A stretch of 5,334 nucleotides of DNA from Lachnospiraceae bacterium UBA3732 (GTDB lineage Bacteria; Bacillota; Clostridia; Lachnospirales; Lachnospiraceae): positions 1 through 5,334 of the forward strand of contig DFHD01000047.1 of NCBI GenBank assembly GCA_002372545.1. Direction: 5' to 3'. Position numbers and translations under genes: made by a program. Positions 1-4,896 of this stretch are shown here, in pieces (within the stretch, counting starts at the first letter, position 1; each line of letters opens with the position of its first letter). Below the pieces are notes generated by a model. It searched no databases. It worked only from the letters and a program-made list of their open reading frames with translations, and was not told the DNA's origin.

Positions 1-280
1 GATGCAGGATGATGCCGCCGATCACCTGTACGCGGAAGGGCTTCATGCCGATCGCGCGGAAGGCACCCTCGCGGACAACGGCAAAGGCCTCCGGCAGAAT
101 ATCGTCCAGCGTCTCTCCTTTTGCCAGTCTTTCCTTGAATTCCACAGTCTTTCCACGGAGTTCATCATCGGAAAGGGCCTGCATCTCCTCATCCATTCCC
201 ATGATCTTATCCACAATGGGTTTTATTTTCTTTAATTCACGATCACTGTGAGATCCAAATAACTTTTCACCGAGACCCAT
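1..280 (-). CDS. secA: Preprotein translocase ATPase SecA, N-terminal 93 residues only (runs off window)
   Basis: SecA is the cytosolic ATPase that drives secretory preproteins through the SecYEG channel. Only the first 93 codons are here; the gene continues past base 1. Reading from the ATG at 280, the protein starts MGLGEKLFGSHSDRELKK and passes through DDELRGKTVEFKERL, LPEAFAVVREGAFRAIG and RVQVIGGIILH. That is the order expected for the SecA start, just before the Walker A segment (MKTGEGKT in the family), which lies outside the window. A GGAGG site (plus bases 289-293) sits 8 bases before the ATG. The gene has its own promoter (375-403) and a structured leader. The hpf-secA order is common in Bacillota. 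The identification is secure; integrity of the rest cannot be judged. Confidence 0.95.
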   Translation of the reverse strand, partial: MGLGEKLFGSHSDRELKKIKPIVDKIMGMDEEMQALSDDELRGKTVEFKERLAKGETLDDILPEAFAVVREGAFRAIGMKPFRVQVIGGIILH

Positions 281-314
281 ATTGAAAACCTCCAAATTTC
301 CTTGCTATATTATC

Positions 315-371
315 ATCCGGGCTTACGCCCGCTCCGGATATGCATAAAACGCCACTATAAAAAGCATATCC
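315..371 (-). promoter_or_regulatory. secA leader with overlapping alternative hairpins
   Basis: Two inverted repeats share bases between the secA promoter and its ribosome binding site. Stem 1 pairs GGATATGC (plus 364-371) with GCATATCC (336-343), 8 perfect pairs. Stem 2 pairs ATCCGG (334-339) with CCGGAT (315-320), and contains a compact CGGGC-GUAA-GCCCG hairpin (318-331) with a GNRA-type loop. Bases 336-339 belong to both stems, so the two cannot form fully together. The predicted transcription start falls near 368, inside the outer arm of stem 1, which weakens the switch idea. The pairing is seen; any regulatory role is inference. Confidence 0.35.
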
Positions 372-374
372 CTA

Positions 375-403
375 AATATACCATTAATAAGGAAAAGATG
401 CAA
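375..403 (-). promoter_or_regulatory. Sigma-A promoter of secA
   Basis: On the minus strand, TTGCAT (plus 398-403) and TATATT (375-380) are separated by exactly 17 bases (381-397). The box pair lies about 95 bases upstream of the secA start codon and downstream of the hpf terminator, so secA can be transcribed independently. The -35 is identical to that of the hpf promoter. Confidence 0.7.
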
Positions 404-466
404 GTTATTCTGAAAACGGGGCAATTCCTGCTCTGCGGTGGATTTCAGACGCGGTGCTGCCGGAGC

Positions 467-501
467 GCAAAAAGAGCGGGGATAACCCCCGCTCCTTTTG
501 C
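467..501 (-). terminator. Intrinsic terminator after hpf
   Basis: GAGCGGGG (474-481) pairs perfectly with CCCCGCTC (487-494) around a 5-base loop. After one A/C mismatch the stem continues with six more pairs, GCAAAA (467-472) with TTTTGC (496-501). On the minus strand the hairpin is followed by a run of T (complement of 469-473), as expected for the end of the hpf transcript. A weaker imperfect stem (504-511 with 539-546) lies between the hpf stop and this hairpin. The U/A arms are symmetrical, so it could also act on the plus strand. Confidence 0.85.
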
Positions 502-557
502 ATGGTACGCCTTTGGCTGCGCTGAGGCTTTGGGAACCGGTGTACCGTCTGTATGAC

Positions 558-1088
558 TTAGAATTCGGGCTCGATCAGTCCGTAGGTGTTGCCCTTTCTC
601 TTGTAAACAACGTTGACCTCATCGGTCTCGGCGTTGCGGAATACGAAGAATGCGTGTCCCAGAAGCTCCATCTGTACGCATGCATCCTCAGGATACATGG
701 GCTTTACAGCAAAACGCTTGCTGCGGATAATGCGGATCTCGTCATCCTCTGCATCTCCCTCTTCCTCAATGAACTGATTCTGGAAGTAGGATGCGTCCTG
801 ATTCTGATCCAGGAGTTTCTTCTTATAACGGGTAACCTGGCGCTCGATGATCTCCACCACCATATCGATGGAAACATACATATCGTCGCTCACCTGTTCA
901 GCCCGGATGATATGCCCCTTCATGGGAATCGTAACCTCGATCTTCTGTCTTTCTTTTTCCACAGAAAAGGTTACCTGTGCTTTTGTATCTTCTGAAAAGA
1001 ACTTCTCCAGTCTTCCCAGCTTGTCATAAACAGCCTGACGAAGGCCATCGGTTACATCAATGTTTTTTCCGCTGATGATATAATTCAT
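558..1088 (-). CDS. hpf: Ribosome hibernation promoting factor, long form
   Basis: This protein (176 residues) binds the 30S subunit in slow growth or stress and, through its C-terminal domain, dimerises 70S ribosomes into inactive 100S particles. The N-terminal S30AE domain (about residues 1-97, starting MNYIISGKNIDVTDGLRQ) is followed by an acidic linker (about 98-116, EEEGDAEDDE). The C-terminal dimerisation domain is at about 118-176, with the conserved stretches IRSKRFAVKPM, MELLGHAFFVFRNAET and VYKRKGNTYGLIEP. Both domains and the total length match the long HPF class of Bacillota rather than the short form of enterobacteria. The ATG at 1088 has an AGGAG site (plus 1098-1102) 9 bases upstream. 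It has a promoter at 1180-1208 and a terminator at 467-501, so it is probably transcribed alone. The symbols raiA and yvyD are used for the same family. Confidence 0.96.
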   Translation of the reverse strand: MNYIISGKNIDVTDGLRQAVYDKLGRLEKFFSEDTKAQVTFSVEKERQKIEVTIPMKGHIIRAEQVSDDMYVSIDMVVEIIERQVTRYKKKLLDQNQDASYFQNQFIEEEGDAEDDEIRIIRSKRFAVKPMYPEDACVQMELLGHAFFVFRNAETDEVNVVYKRKGNTYGLIEPEF

Positions 1089-1115
1089 AGTGTCTCACTC
1101 CTTTTTGATATGATC

Positions 1116-1132
1116 GCCTCCCGAAGGAAGGC
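1116..1132 (-). promoter_or_regulatory. Small hairpin in hpf leader
   Basis: In the hpf leader, GCCTTCC pairs with GGGAGGC around a UUC loop (one G-U pair). It lies 27 to 43 bases upstream of the start codon and leaves the ribosome binding site free. Its pairing is seen; a role in mRNA stability or translation is speculation. Confidence 0.3.
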
Positions 1133-1179
1133 AGAAGAGAATGGAATAAGACTTGCTTTTACCCCTTCTCCCTGAGGAT

Positions 1180-1208
1180 ATTTTAGCATATATCTTTATT
1201 TCATGCAA
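1180..1208 (-). promoter_or_regulatory. Sigma-A promoter of hpf (extended -10)
   Basis: On the minus strand, TTGCAT (plus 1203-1208) and TAAAAT (1180-1185) are 17 bases apart. TGC directly precedes the -10 box, giving an extended -10. Transcription would start near 1173 and give a leader of about 85 bases. No sigma-B-like or sigma-H-like boxes were recognised here, although stress sigma factors control hpf in some Bacillota. Confidence 0.7.
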
Positions 1209-1210
1209 TC

Positions 1211-1350
1211 AAATAATCCACGCGCGCTCCCTTCCTGCCCTTTCCGTCTGTGCTTTTGATGCAGTGCAAAATAATCCACGCGCGCTCTTCCTCCTCTTGC
1301 ACATTTATTTCGTTGGCAGGCTTTCATCATAAATCATATGCGCGCGCCTC
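1211..1350. repeat. Three direct repeats about 60 bases apart, GCGCGC core
   Basis: A 19-base sequence, AAATAATCCACGCGCGCTC, occurs exactly at 1211-1229 and again at 1269-1287. A diverged third copy, AAATCATATGCGCGCGCCTC, is at 1331-1350. The start-to-start spacings are 58 and 62. On the minus strand each copy reads as a purine-rich SD-like tract (GGAAG, GGAGG or GGGAGG), then GCGCGC, then GTG or ATG within a few bases, then an AT-rich stretch. Each start-like codon opens only a very short frame: 6 codons plus stop (1201-1221), 27 plus stop (1196-1279), and 10 plus stop (1305-1337). I recognise no known repeat family. They could be a local duplication, a dispersed repeat or a leader-peptide remnant. 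Confidence 0.6.
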
Positions 1351-1386
1351 CCTCCCCAGACAGTTCTTCTCCTGTGTCTATCTATT

Positions 1387-1403
1387 GAATTGTCAGACAA
1401 TTC
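1387..1403. promoter_or_regulatory. Perfect palindrome, possible GntR/FadR-type operator
   Basis: GAATTGTC-A-GACAATTC is an 8-base perfect inverted repeat around one central base. Its core TTGTCAGACAA fits the TNGTNNNACNA pattern described for many GntR-family (FadR subfamily) operators. A related site, ATTGTCTGACAGTTC, lies at 1700-1714 and matches 13 of 15 positions. No regulator gene is in the window and no strong promoter overlaps the site, so the target is unknown. Confidence 0.4.
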
Positions 1404-1537
1404 GGGTCGTTTTTTGTCATTTTTCACGCAACGCCTGTCAAGCGGTTTTTCTGAAAAAAGATAACTTTGTAACTTCTTCCGAATTTTCATTTTGTTCGTT
1501 TTGGCAGGTTAACCGCATTATGTTAATTGAATAAAAC

Positions 1538-1605
1538 TGTGGATATTGTGGATAACTTTGTTTATAACCGCATATTTACAAGGTTTGCGTGTTAAGTTAT
1601 CCACA
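1538..1605. promoter_or_regulatory. Cluster of DnaA-box matches in a 12-base inverted repeat
   Basis: Three 9-base matches to the DnaA box TTATCCACA occur within 68 bases: ATATCCACA on the minus strand (1538-1546, one mismatch), TTATCCACA on the minus strand (1547-1555, perfect, directly abutting the first) and TTATCCACA on the plus strand (1597-1605, perfect). Boxes two and three form a longer perfect inverted repeat, TGTGGATAACTT (1547-1558) and AAGTTATCCACA (1594-1605), with a 35-base spacer. The surroundings are AT-rich, and AACCGCAT recurs at 1511-1518 and 1567-1574. The clustering is far above chance. Whether this is an origin, a DnaA-titrating site or a DnaA-controlled element is unknown; dnaA and dnaN are not in the window. 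Confidence 0.6.
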
Positions 1606-1654
1606 TCCCGTTTATTTCATTTATCTATATTATTGTCAACCGAACATCTGATTC

Positions 1655-1673
1655 TTTGTGCATGTTGCACAAA
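1655..1673. promoter_or_regulatory. Palindrome TTTGTGCA / TGCACAAA
   Basis: An 8-base perfect inverted repeat, TTTGTGCA (1655-1662) and TGCACAAA (1666-1673), flanks a 3-base centre. Its symmetry is typical of a dimeric regulator's operator. One arm with the centre (1663-1671, TGTTGCACA) is also one mismatch from the relaxed DnaA-box pattern TTWTNCACA. I do not recognise the cognate protein, and no clear promoter is next to it. Confidence 0.35.
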
Positions 1674-1784
1674 AAGCTATGTAAACCACCTGTTTTCATA
1701 TTGTCTGACAGTTCATAACCCTGCATCATGCTTTTTTCCTGTTTTCAGTCGGCTTAAATCTATGCATTCTGTTTTTTTACCAAG

Positions 1785-1815
1785 CAAAAAGGCACCGCAT
1801 TACGCGGTGCCTTTA
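1785..1815 (-). terminator. Intrinsic terminator of the NlpC/P60 gene
   Basis: GGCACCGC (1791-1798) pairs perfectly with GCGGTGCC (1804-1811) around ATTAC, extended by AAA/TTT. On the minus strand the stem is followed by TTTTTGC (complement of 1784-1790). It lies about 60 bases after the hydrolase stop codon and separates that gene from the region upstream of hpf. Two smaller hairpins (1832-1851, and 1863-1880 across the stop codon) precede it. Confidence 0.88.
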
Positions 1816-1872
1816 TTTAGCCAGGAGGGTCGGACAGCATTTCTGCCGTCCCGGTTTCCGTATTCCGTTTCC

Positions 1873-3372
1873 TTACGGAAGCAGGCGGACTGCCTTGCAG
1901 GGAGTCCTGTAATTATAAACAGAAACCTTGATACCGGTTGAGGGAGAGGATGCATGTACAACCTGTCCGCCACCGATGTAGATTGCTACATGGCCGATCG
2001 CATATCCGCCGCTTGAATAGAACAGCAGATCGCCGGGCATCAGAGCAGAAAGACTGACCTCTGTACCATAGTTGGCCTGAAGCTCTGCATCATGAGGAAG
2101 ATAAATTCCCCACTGCGCATAGATGCTGAGTACGAAACCGGAGCAGTCAGCACCGTTCGTCAGGCTGGTGCCGCCCCATACATACGGATTGCCTACAAAC
2201 TGCAGCGCGTAAGCCGCAAGTGCGTCTCCGCCTGCACCGGAGGGAGCATCGTAGCTCGGCTCCTCAACCGGAGTCTCGGGCTCGGGCTCTTCATAAGTCT
2301 CCTGCGGAGTATCGTATGTCTCCTGCGGAGTCTCATAGGTTTCCTGAGGCGTCTCGTAAGTATCGTTATTGTCGGTATCGTTATTGTTGGTATCGTTATT
2401 ATTGGTTTCGCTATTGTCGTAAGTATCGTTATTATCGTAAGTATTGTTATTATCGTAGGTTTCGTTATTATTGGTCTCGTTGGTTCCGTAATCCGTGTTA
2501 TCCTGATATACGTCCTGATAACCCTCTTCCTGAGGCGTCTGGTGCAGTCTTGCTTCTTCTGCCTCAGCACGGGCTGCGGCTGCCAGCTCCTGCTCCTCAA
2601 CGGAAAGCGCTCTGCCGACACTGTAACGAAGCTCTACATACTGCTTATTTACATAGCCCTGAACATCATAATCCACAGCGAGCAGTACCCAGTCGCCGTC
2701 TACGGATACAACCTCATAAGCCTCATCGTGGGGGATCATGGTGATCACATCACTTTCATAATCCGCTCCCTCTCTAACCTTCAGCGTTTCAGTCTTGACA
2801 ACAGCTTCCATCGGAAGCTCGTTCTCCTTAGCCCAGCGGCCGGCATCATCACCAAAGGCGAGGTATTCGGTCTTGACGTAGCCTTCGCAGCAGCCGGATG
2901 CGATCTTTGTCCATCCGTCCTTTGATTCATATGCCATGCAGACATCGCCTCTCCGCATTGTGCCGATCAGCTTGCTTTCTGCATCGGGTTCCTCGCGGAT
3001 ATTCAGCTCGGCATCTACCGTTGCGATCGCTCTGTCCTTGAACTGCGGATACTCGGACGGCGCAAGCTTCTTTGAATTAGCTTCACCCTTCAGCCTTTCC
3101 TCAAGAGCAATGAGAGACGGCTTTACGGTAATTCCGGGAATCACTTCGCGGCGGGTGATCTCGGGTTCATCCTGAATGGACGCTGCACCCTTTGTCAGAT
3201 CGGACACCGGATCCTCAGAAGTTCCCTCGGAAATATACATTTCCACCTTTGCAGAAAGGCCTGCATCTGTGGTCTCTTCATTTGTTTCATCTGCCAGTAC
3301 AGAAAAACTTCCTACTGCAACGAGGCTGAGAGCCAGGCCGCAAGTCAGTAATCTTTTTGTCGGCTTGTACAT
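1873..3372 (-). CDS. Secreted NlpC/P60 (C40) peptidoglycan endopeptidase with two SH3b domains
   Basis: A 499-residue exported wall hydrolase. Residues 1-27 are a signal peptide: basic start MYKPTKR, hydrophobic core, likely cleavage after VLA. Residues 28-113 are acidic and unassigned. Two bacterial SH3 domains follow at about 115-172 (LNIREEPDAESKLIGTM...GYVKTEYL) and 189-247 (LKVREGADYESDVITMI...GYVNKQYVEL); these usually bind the cell wall. After an Ala/Glu-rich helix (about 256-276) comes a low-complexity linker (about 284-375), then the NlpC/P60 domain (about 382-499). The likely catalytic Cys is C410 in NGADCSGFV, with H461 in IGHVAIYIGGG and H473 in VVHAS. The family cleaves stem peptides, typically the D-Glu-mDAP bond. 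An unusual CC pair (161-162) sits in SH3b-1. The ATG at 3372 has GGAGG 7 bases upstream (3380-3384). It has its own promoter and terminator. The exact bond cut and cellular role are inferred. Confidence 0.93.
   Translation of the reverse strand: MYKPTKRLLTCGLALSLVAVGSFSVLADETNEETTDAGLSAKVEMYISEGTSEDPVSDLTKGAASIQDEPEITRREVIPGITVKPSLIALEERLKGEANSKKLAPSEYPQFKDRAIATVDAELNIREEPDAESKLIGTMRRGDVCMAYESKDGWTKIASGCCEGYVKTEYLAFGDDAGRWAKENELPMEAVVKTETLKVREGADYESDVITMIPHDEAYEVVSVDGDWVLLAVDYDVQGYVNKQYVELRYSVGRALSVEEQELAAAARAEAEEARLHQTPQEEGYQDVYQDNTDYGTNETNNNETYDNNNTYDNNDTYDNSETNNNDTNNNDTDNNDTYETPQETYETPQETYDTPQETYEEPEPETPVEEPSYDAPSGAGGDALAAYALQFVGNPYVWGGTSLTNGADCSGFVLSIYAQWGIYLPHDAELQANYGTEVSLSALMPGDLLFYSSGGYAIGHVAIYIGGGQVVHASSPSTGIKVSVYNYRTPCKAVRLLP
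2290..2505 (-). repeat. In-frame repeat tract encoding the hydrolase linker
   Basis: Within the hydrolase gene, bases 2356-2505 encode degenerate 5-6 residue units such as YDNNDT and NNNDT. Bases 2290-2352 encode three 21-base units, TPQETYE, TPQETYD and TPQETYE. Unit lengths are multiples of three, so gain or loss of a unit would change the spacer between the SH3b and catalytic domains without a frameshift. The tract is very low in hydrophobic residues and is probably unstructured. Confidence 0.8.
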
Positions 3373-3415
3373 GATATAACCTCCGTGTTTACATAATCTA
3401 CAATATTTTGTGGTT

Positions 3416-3487
3416 TGTTACATTTTATTTAAATTGTGAAGTAGTTTGTTACAAAATTGTTACATTCACATCCTAACACTTTGTAAC
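3416..3487. promoter_or_regulatory. Putative WalR boxes upstream of the wall hydrolase
   Basis: TGTTAC at 3447-3452 and at 3458-3463 are separated by exactly five bases. This matches the WalR (YycF) direct-repeat consensus TGT(A/T)A(A/T/C)-N5-TGT(A/T)A(A/T/C) at every defined position. A further TGTAAC (3482-3487) is followed after five bases by TGTCAA (3493-3498, one mismatch), which is also the complement of the -35. A single TGTTAC lies at 3416-3421. WalRK controls autolysin genes in many Bacillota, which fits the gene. The boxes overlap the promoter and its predicted start, so the direction of control (activation or repression) is unclear. Confidence 0.6.
3426..3454 (-). promoter_or_regulatory. 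Possible second promoter of the NlpC/P60 gene (P2)
   Basis: On the minus strand, TTGTAA (plus 3449-3454) and TAAATA (3426-3431) are 17 bases apart. Its weak -35 is covered by the WalR-like direct repeat (3447-3463), a layout in which an activator could help. The match is poor and could be a chance product of AT-rich DNA. Confidence 0.3.
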
Positions 3488-3498
3488 ATTTTTGTCAA
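3470..3498 (-). promoter_or_regulatory. Sigma-A promoter of the NlpC/P60 gene (P1)
   Basis: On the minus strand, consensus TTGACA (plus 3493-3498) and TAGGAT (3470-3475) are separated by 17 bases. Transcription would start near 3463 and give a leader of about 90 bases before the GGAGG site. The TGTAAC half-site (3482-3487) lies inside the spacer. Confidence 0.75.
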
Positions 3499-3523
3499 CC
3501 TCAAGATGCGTTTTTTTATTCCC

Positions 3524-3552
3524 TTGAAATACTGCAGGTTCTGTGATACTCT
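3524..3552 (+). promoter_or_regulatory. Sigma-A promoter of the Sua5 gene
   Basis: TTGAAA (3524-3529) and TACTCT (3547-3552) are 17 bases apart, and TGA directly before the -10 gives an extended -10. The start would fall near 3559, about 50 bases before the ATG at 3610. It is back-to-back with the hydrolase promoter (-35 elements 25 bases apart), so the two divergent promoters may influence each other. Confidence 0.6.
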
Positions 3553-3596
3553 TTCTCTGTACGGATTCTTCCGCTAATTAATGTGATTACAATAAT

Positions 3597-3601
3597 AAGG
3601 A
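3597..3601 (+). promoter_or_regulatory. Ribosome binding site that fixes the Sua5 start
   Basis: AAGGA lies 8 bases before the ATG at 3610. The upstream in-frame starts, GTG 3583 and ATG 3601, have no purine-rich tract at a suitable distance, so 3610 is preferred. Confidence 0.7.
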
Positions 3602-3609
3602 TGATTTTC

Positions 3610-4674
3610 ATGACACACATTGAAACCAGGTATATGCATCCGGAAGATCCCGGCGCTTTTCGGGAGGCTTCCCGCATTCTGCAGGCCGGCGGCCTTGTGG
3701 CTTTTCCTACGGAAACCGTATATGGTCTTGGGGGAGACGCCCTTTCTCCGGAAGCCGCTGCAAAGATTTACGCCGCTAAGGGCAGGCCGTCGGATAATCC
3801 CCTGATCGTTCATATTGCCGAGCCCGGTGACATAAACCGGATCGCACGGGAAATTCCCTCTGCCGCACAGACTCTGCTCCACGCCTTCTGGCCGGGTCCC
3901 CTGACCATGATCCTTCCCAAAAAGGATGTGGTACCGGACACCACCACAGGCGGACTGGATACGGTAGCCATCCGTATGCCGGCGCATCCCACAGCTCTGC
4001 GGCTGATCCGGGAAAGCGGGATACTGATTGCCGCTCCCAGTGCCAATCTTTCCGGCCGCCCCTCTCCCACCGACGCATCTCATGTGCAGGAGGATCTTTC
4101 CGGCAGGATTGATATGATCCTGGATGACGGTCCCGTTGGCATCGGTATAGAATCCACCATCATCGACCTGACAGGAAGTAAGCCTGCCATTCTCCGGCCC
4201 GGCTTTATCACCCGGGAAATGCTGGAGGCCATGATCGGTCCGGTGGAGCTGGATCCGACACTGATCCATCCGGATCCGAATATCCGGCCAAGGGCTCCGG
4301 GGATGAAATATACCCACTACGCCCCGAAGGGCGAGCTTACTATAATAGAAGATACCGCACAGCCCGGCATTGTTACCCCCATGGTATCCGCCCGGATACG
4401 AAAGCTGGCCTCTGAGGCGCTTTCCCGGGGCAGGCGGGTCGTGGTCCTGACGACCGCGGAACATGCGGAGCTTTATCCCGGACTTGACATTCTGACTCTG
4501 GGAGACCGGGGAGAAGGCCGAACGGTGGCTGCCCATCTTTACTCCGCTCTGCGGAAATGTGACGATCTGGGAGCCGAGATCATCCTCAGCGAAAGCTTCC
4601 GGCGGGATGAATTCGGCGGCGCCATCATGAACCGGCTTCTCAAGGCCGCCGGACACCGGCTGATCTCTGTCTGA
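3610..4674 (+). CDS. ywlC: L-threonylcarbamoyladenylate synthase, Sua5/YwlC type
   Basis: This 354-residue enzyme makes threonylcarbamoyl-AMP from threonine, bicarbonate and ATP, the first step of the t6A modification at position 37 of ANN-decoding tRNAs; the TsaD complex completes it. The N-terminal YrdC-like domain (about residues 12-205) shows PTETVYGLG (33-41), KGRPSDNPL (57-65), FWPGPLTMIL (93-102), APSANLSG (142-149), GIESTIIDL (179-187) and LRPG (195-198). The linker PGMKYTHYAP (230-239) leads to the C-terminal Sua5 domain (about 240-354), ending with MNRLLKAAGH (340-349). Two domains place it in the long Sua5 class rather than the short TsaC class. The ATG at 3610 is chosen by its ribosome binding site; a frame open from GTG 3583 would add nine residues. 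It faces away from the hydrolase gene and is followed by rpiB, as in other Bacillota. Confidence 0.95.
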   Translation: MTHIETRYMHPEDPGAFREASRILQAGGLVAFPTETVYGLGGDALSPEAAAKIYAAKGRPSDNPLIVHIAEPGDINRIAREIPSAAQTLLHAFWPGPLTMILPKKDVVPDTTTGGLDTVAIRMPAHPTALRLIRESGILIAAPSANLSGRPSPTDASHVQEDLSGRIDMILDDGPVGIGIESTIIDLTGSKPAILRPGFITREMLEAMIGPVELDPTLIHPDPNIRPRAPGMKYTHYAPKGELTIIEDTAQPGIVTPMVSARIRKLASEALSRGRRVVVLTTAEHAELYPGLDILTLGDRGEGRTVAAHLYSALRKCDDLGAEIILSESFRRDEFGGAIMNRLLKAAGHRLISV

Positions 4675-4720
4675 ATACAGGAATCTCCGGCGCCCGCTGT
4701 TCTCTGTCCGAATACAGGAA
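4664..4720 (+). repeat. 37-base-spaced direct repeat across the Sua5 stop codon
   Basis: The 20-base TCTCTGTCTGAATACAGGAA (4664-4683) recurs at 4701-4720 with one difference. The first copy contains the TGA stop (4672-4674); in the second the T is C, giving CGA. GGCG and CCCGCTG also recur after each copy with small insertions. It looks like a decayed tandem duplication of the gene end. Confidence 0.75.
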
Positions 4721-4782
4721 CGAAGCAGGCGTCACCCGCTGGTTTCAGTATACATAACATCTGCAGGCGTGACAAGCAAAAC

Positions 4783-4804
4783 ACACTTAAATCACACTTA
4801 AATC
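4783..4804 (+). repeat. 11-base tandem repeat, two copies
   Basis: ACACTTAAATC is repeated exactly head to tail, with ACA following as a partial third unit. The unit is near one helical turn. No known function is recognised; simple slippage is the likeliest origin. Confidence 0.7.
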
Positions 4805-4890
4805 ACAGATTGCCTCGCAGCTGACAGGCTGAAACAGAAAATATCAAAACGGCATCTCAGAAACAATGCACCACATCAACTGACAACATG

Positions 4891-4896
4891 AAAGGA
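4891..4896 (+). promoter_or_regulatory. Ribosome binding site that fixes the rpiB start
   Basis: AAAGGA lies 9 bases before the ATG at 4906. The earlier in-frame ATG (4888) directly abuts this tract and has no comparable site of its own, so it is not the preferred start. Confidence 0.75.

Larger units (their letters stand above)
1089..1872. other. 784-base gene-free region between hpf and the wall hydrolase gene
   Basis: No open frame here has a convincing ribosome binding site plus a recognisable product. From left to right it holds the hpf leader and promoter (1089-1208), the GCGCGC repeats (1211-1350), a palindrome (1387-1403), an AT-rich stretch with DnaA-box matches (about 1480-1605), a second palindrome (1655-1673), an echo of the first palindrome (1700-1714), and the terminator and 3' leader-out of the hydrolase gene (1785-1872). 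It is unusually long and signal-dense for a gap between two genes read in the same direction. Confidence 0.6.

Noticed and set aside
1305..1490. Minus-strand open frame of 61 codons
   Set aside because: No ribosome binding site precedes the ATG at 1490, and the frame spans the palindrome. Only its last ten codons sit behind an SD-like tract, noted under the repeats.
1250..1534. Plus-strand open frame of 94 codons
   Set aside because: It crosses the repeats and the palindrome, has no ribosome binding site and resembles no known protein.
1089..1872. tRNA, small structured RNA or CRISPR array in the long gap
   Set aside because: No cloverleaf, no regular repeat-spacer pattern and no recognised RNA motif. 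The three repeats have unequal short spacers of about 40 bases and partly decayed units.
1546..1941. Plus-strand open frame of 131 codons
   Set aside because: It begins inside a DnaA box, lacks a ribosome binding site, runs through the terminator hairpin and overlaps the end of the hydrolase gene in antisense.
2092..2925. Plus-strand frame of 277 codons, hydrophobic, antisense to the hydrolase
   Set aside because: Its Val/Ile-rich stretch is the mirror of the Asn/Asp-rich linker repeats. The opposite strand has a complete, recognisable protein with promoter, ribosome binding site and terminator.
3373..3609. c-di-AMP (ydaO) riboswitch, sometimes found before wall hydrolase genes
   Set aside because: The leader is only about 90 bases, AT-rich, and lacks the conserved paired regions of that class.
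3574..4656. Minus-strand frame of 360 codons, antisense to the Sua5 gene
   Set aside because: It is a codon-bias shadow of a clearly recognised gene and shows no family motifs or start signals.
4805..4887. Promoter directly before rpiB
   Set aside because: Candidate boxes such as CTGACA and TATCAA have wrong spacing or poor matches, so none is called.
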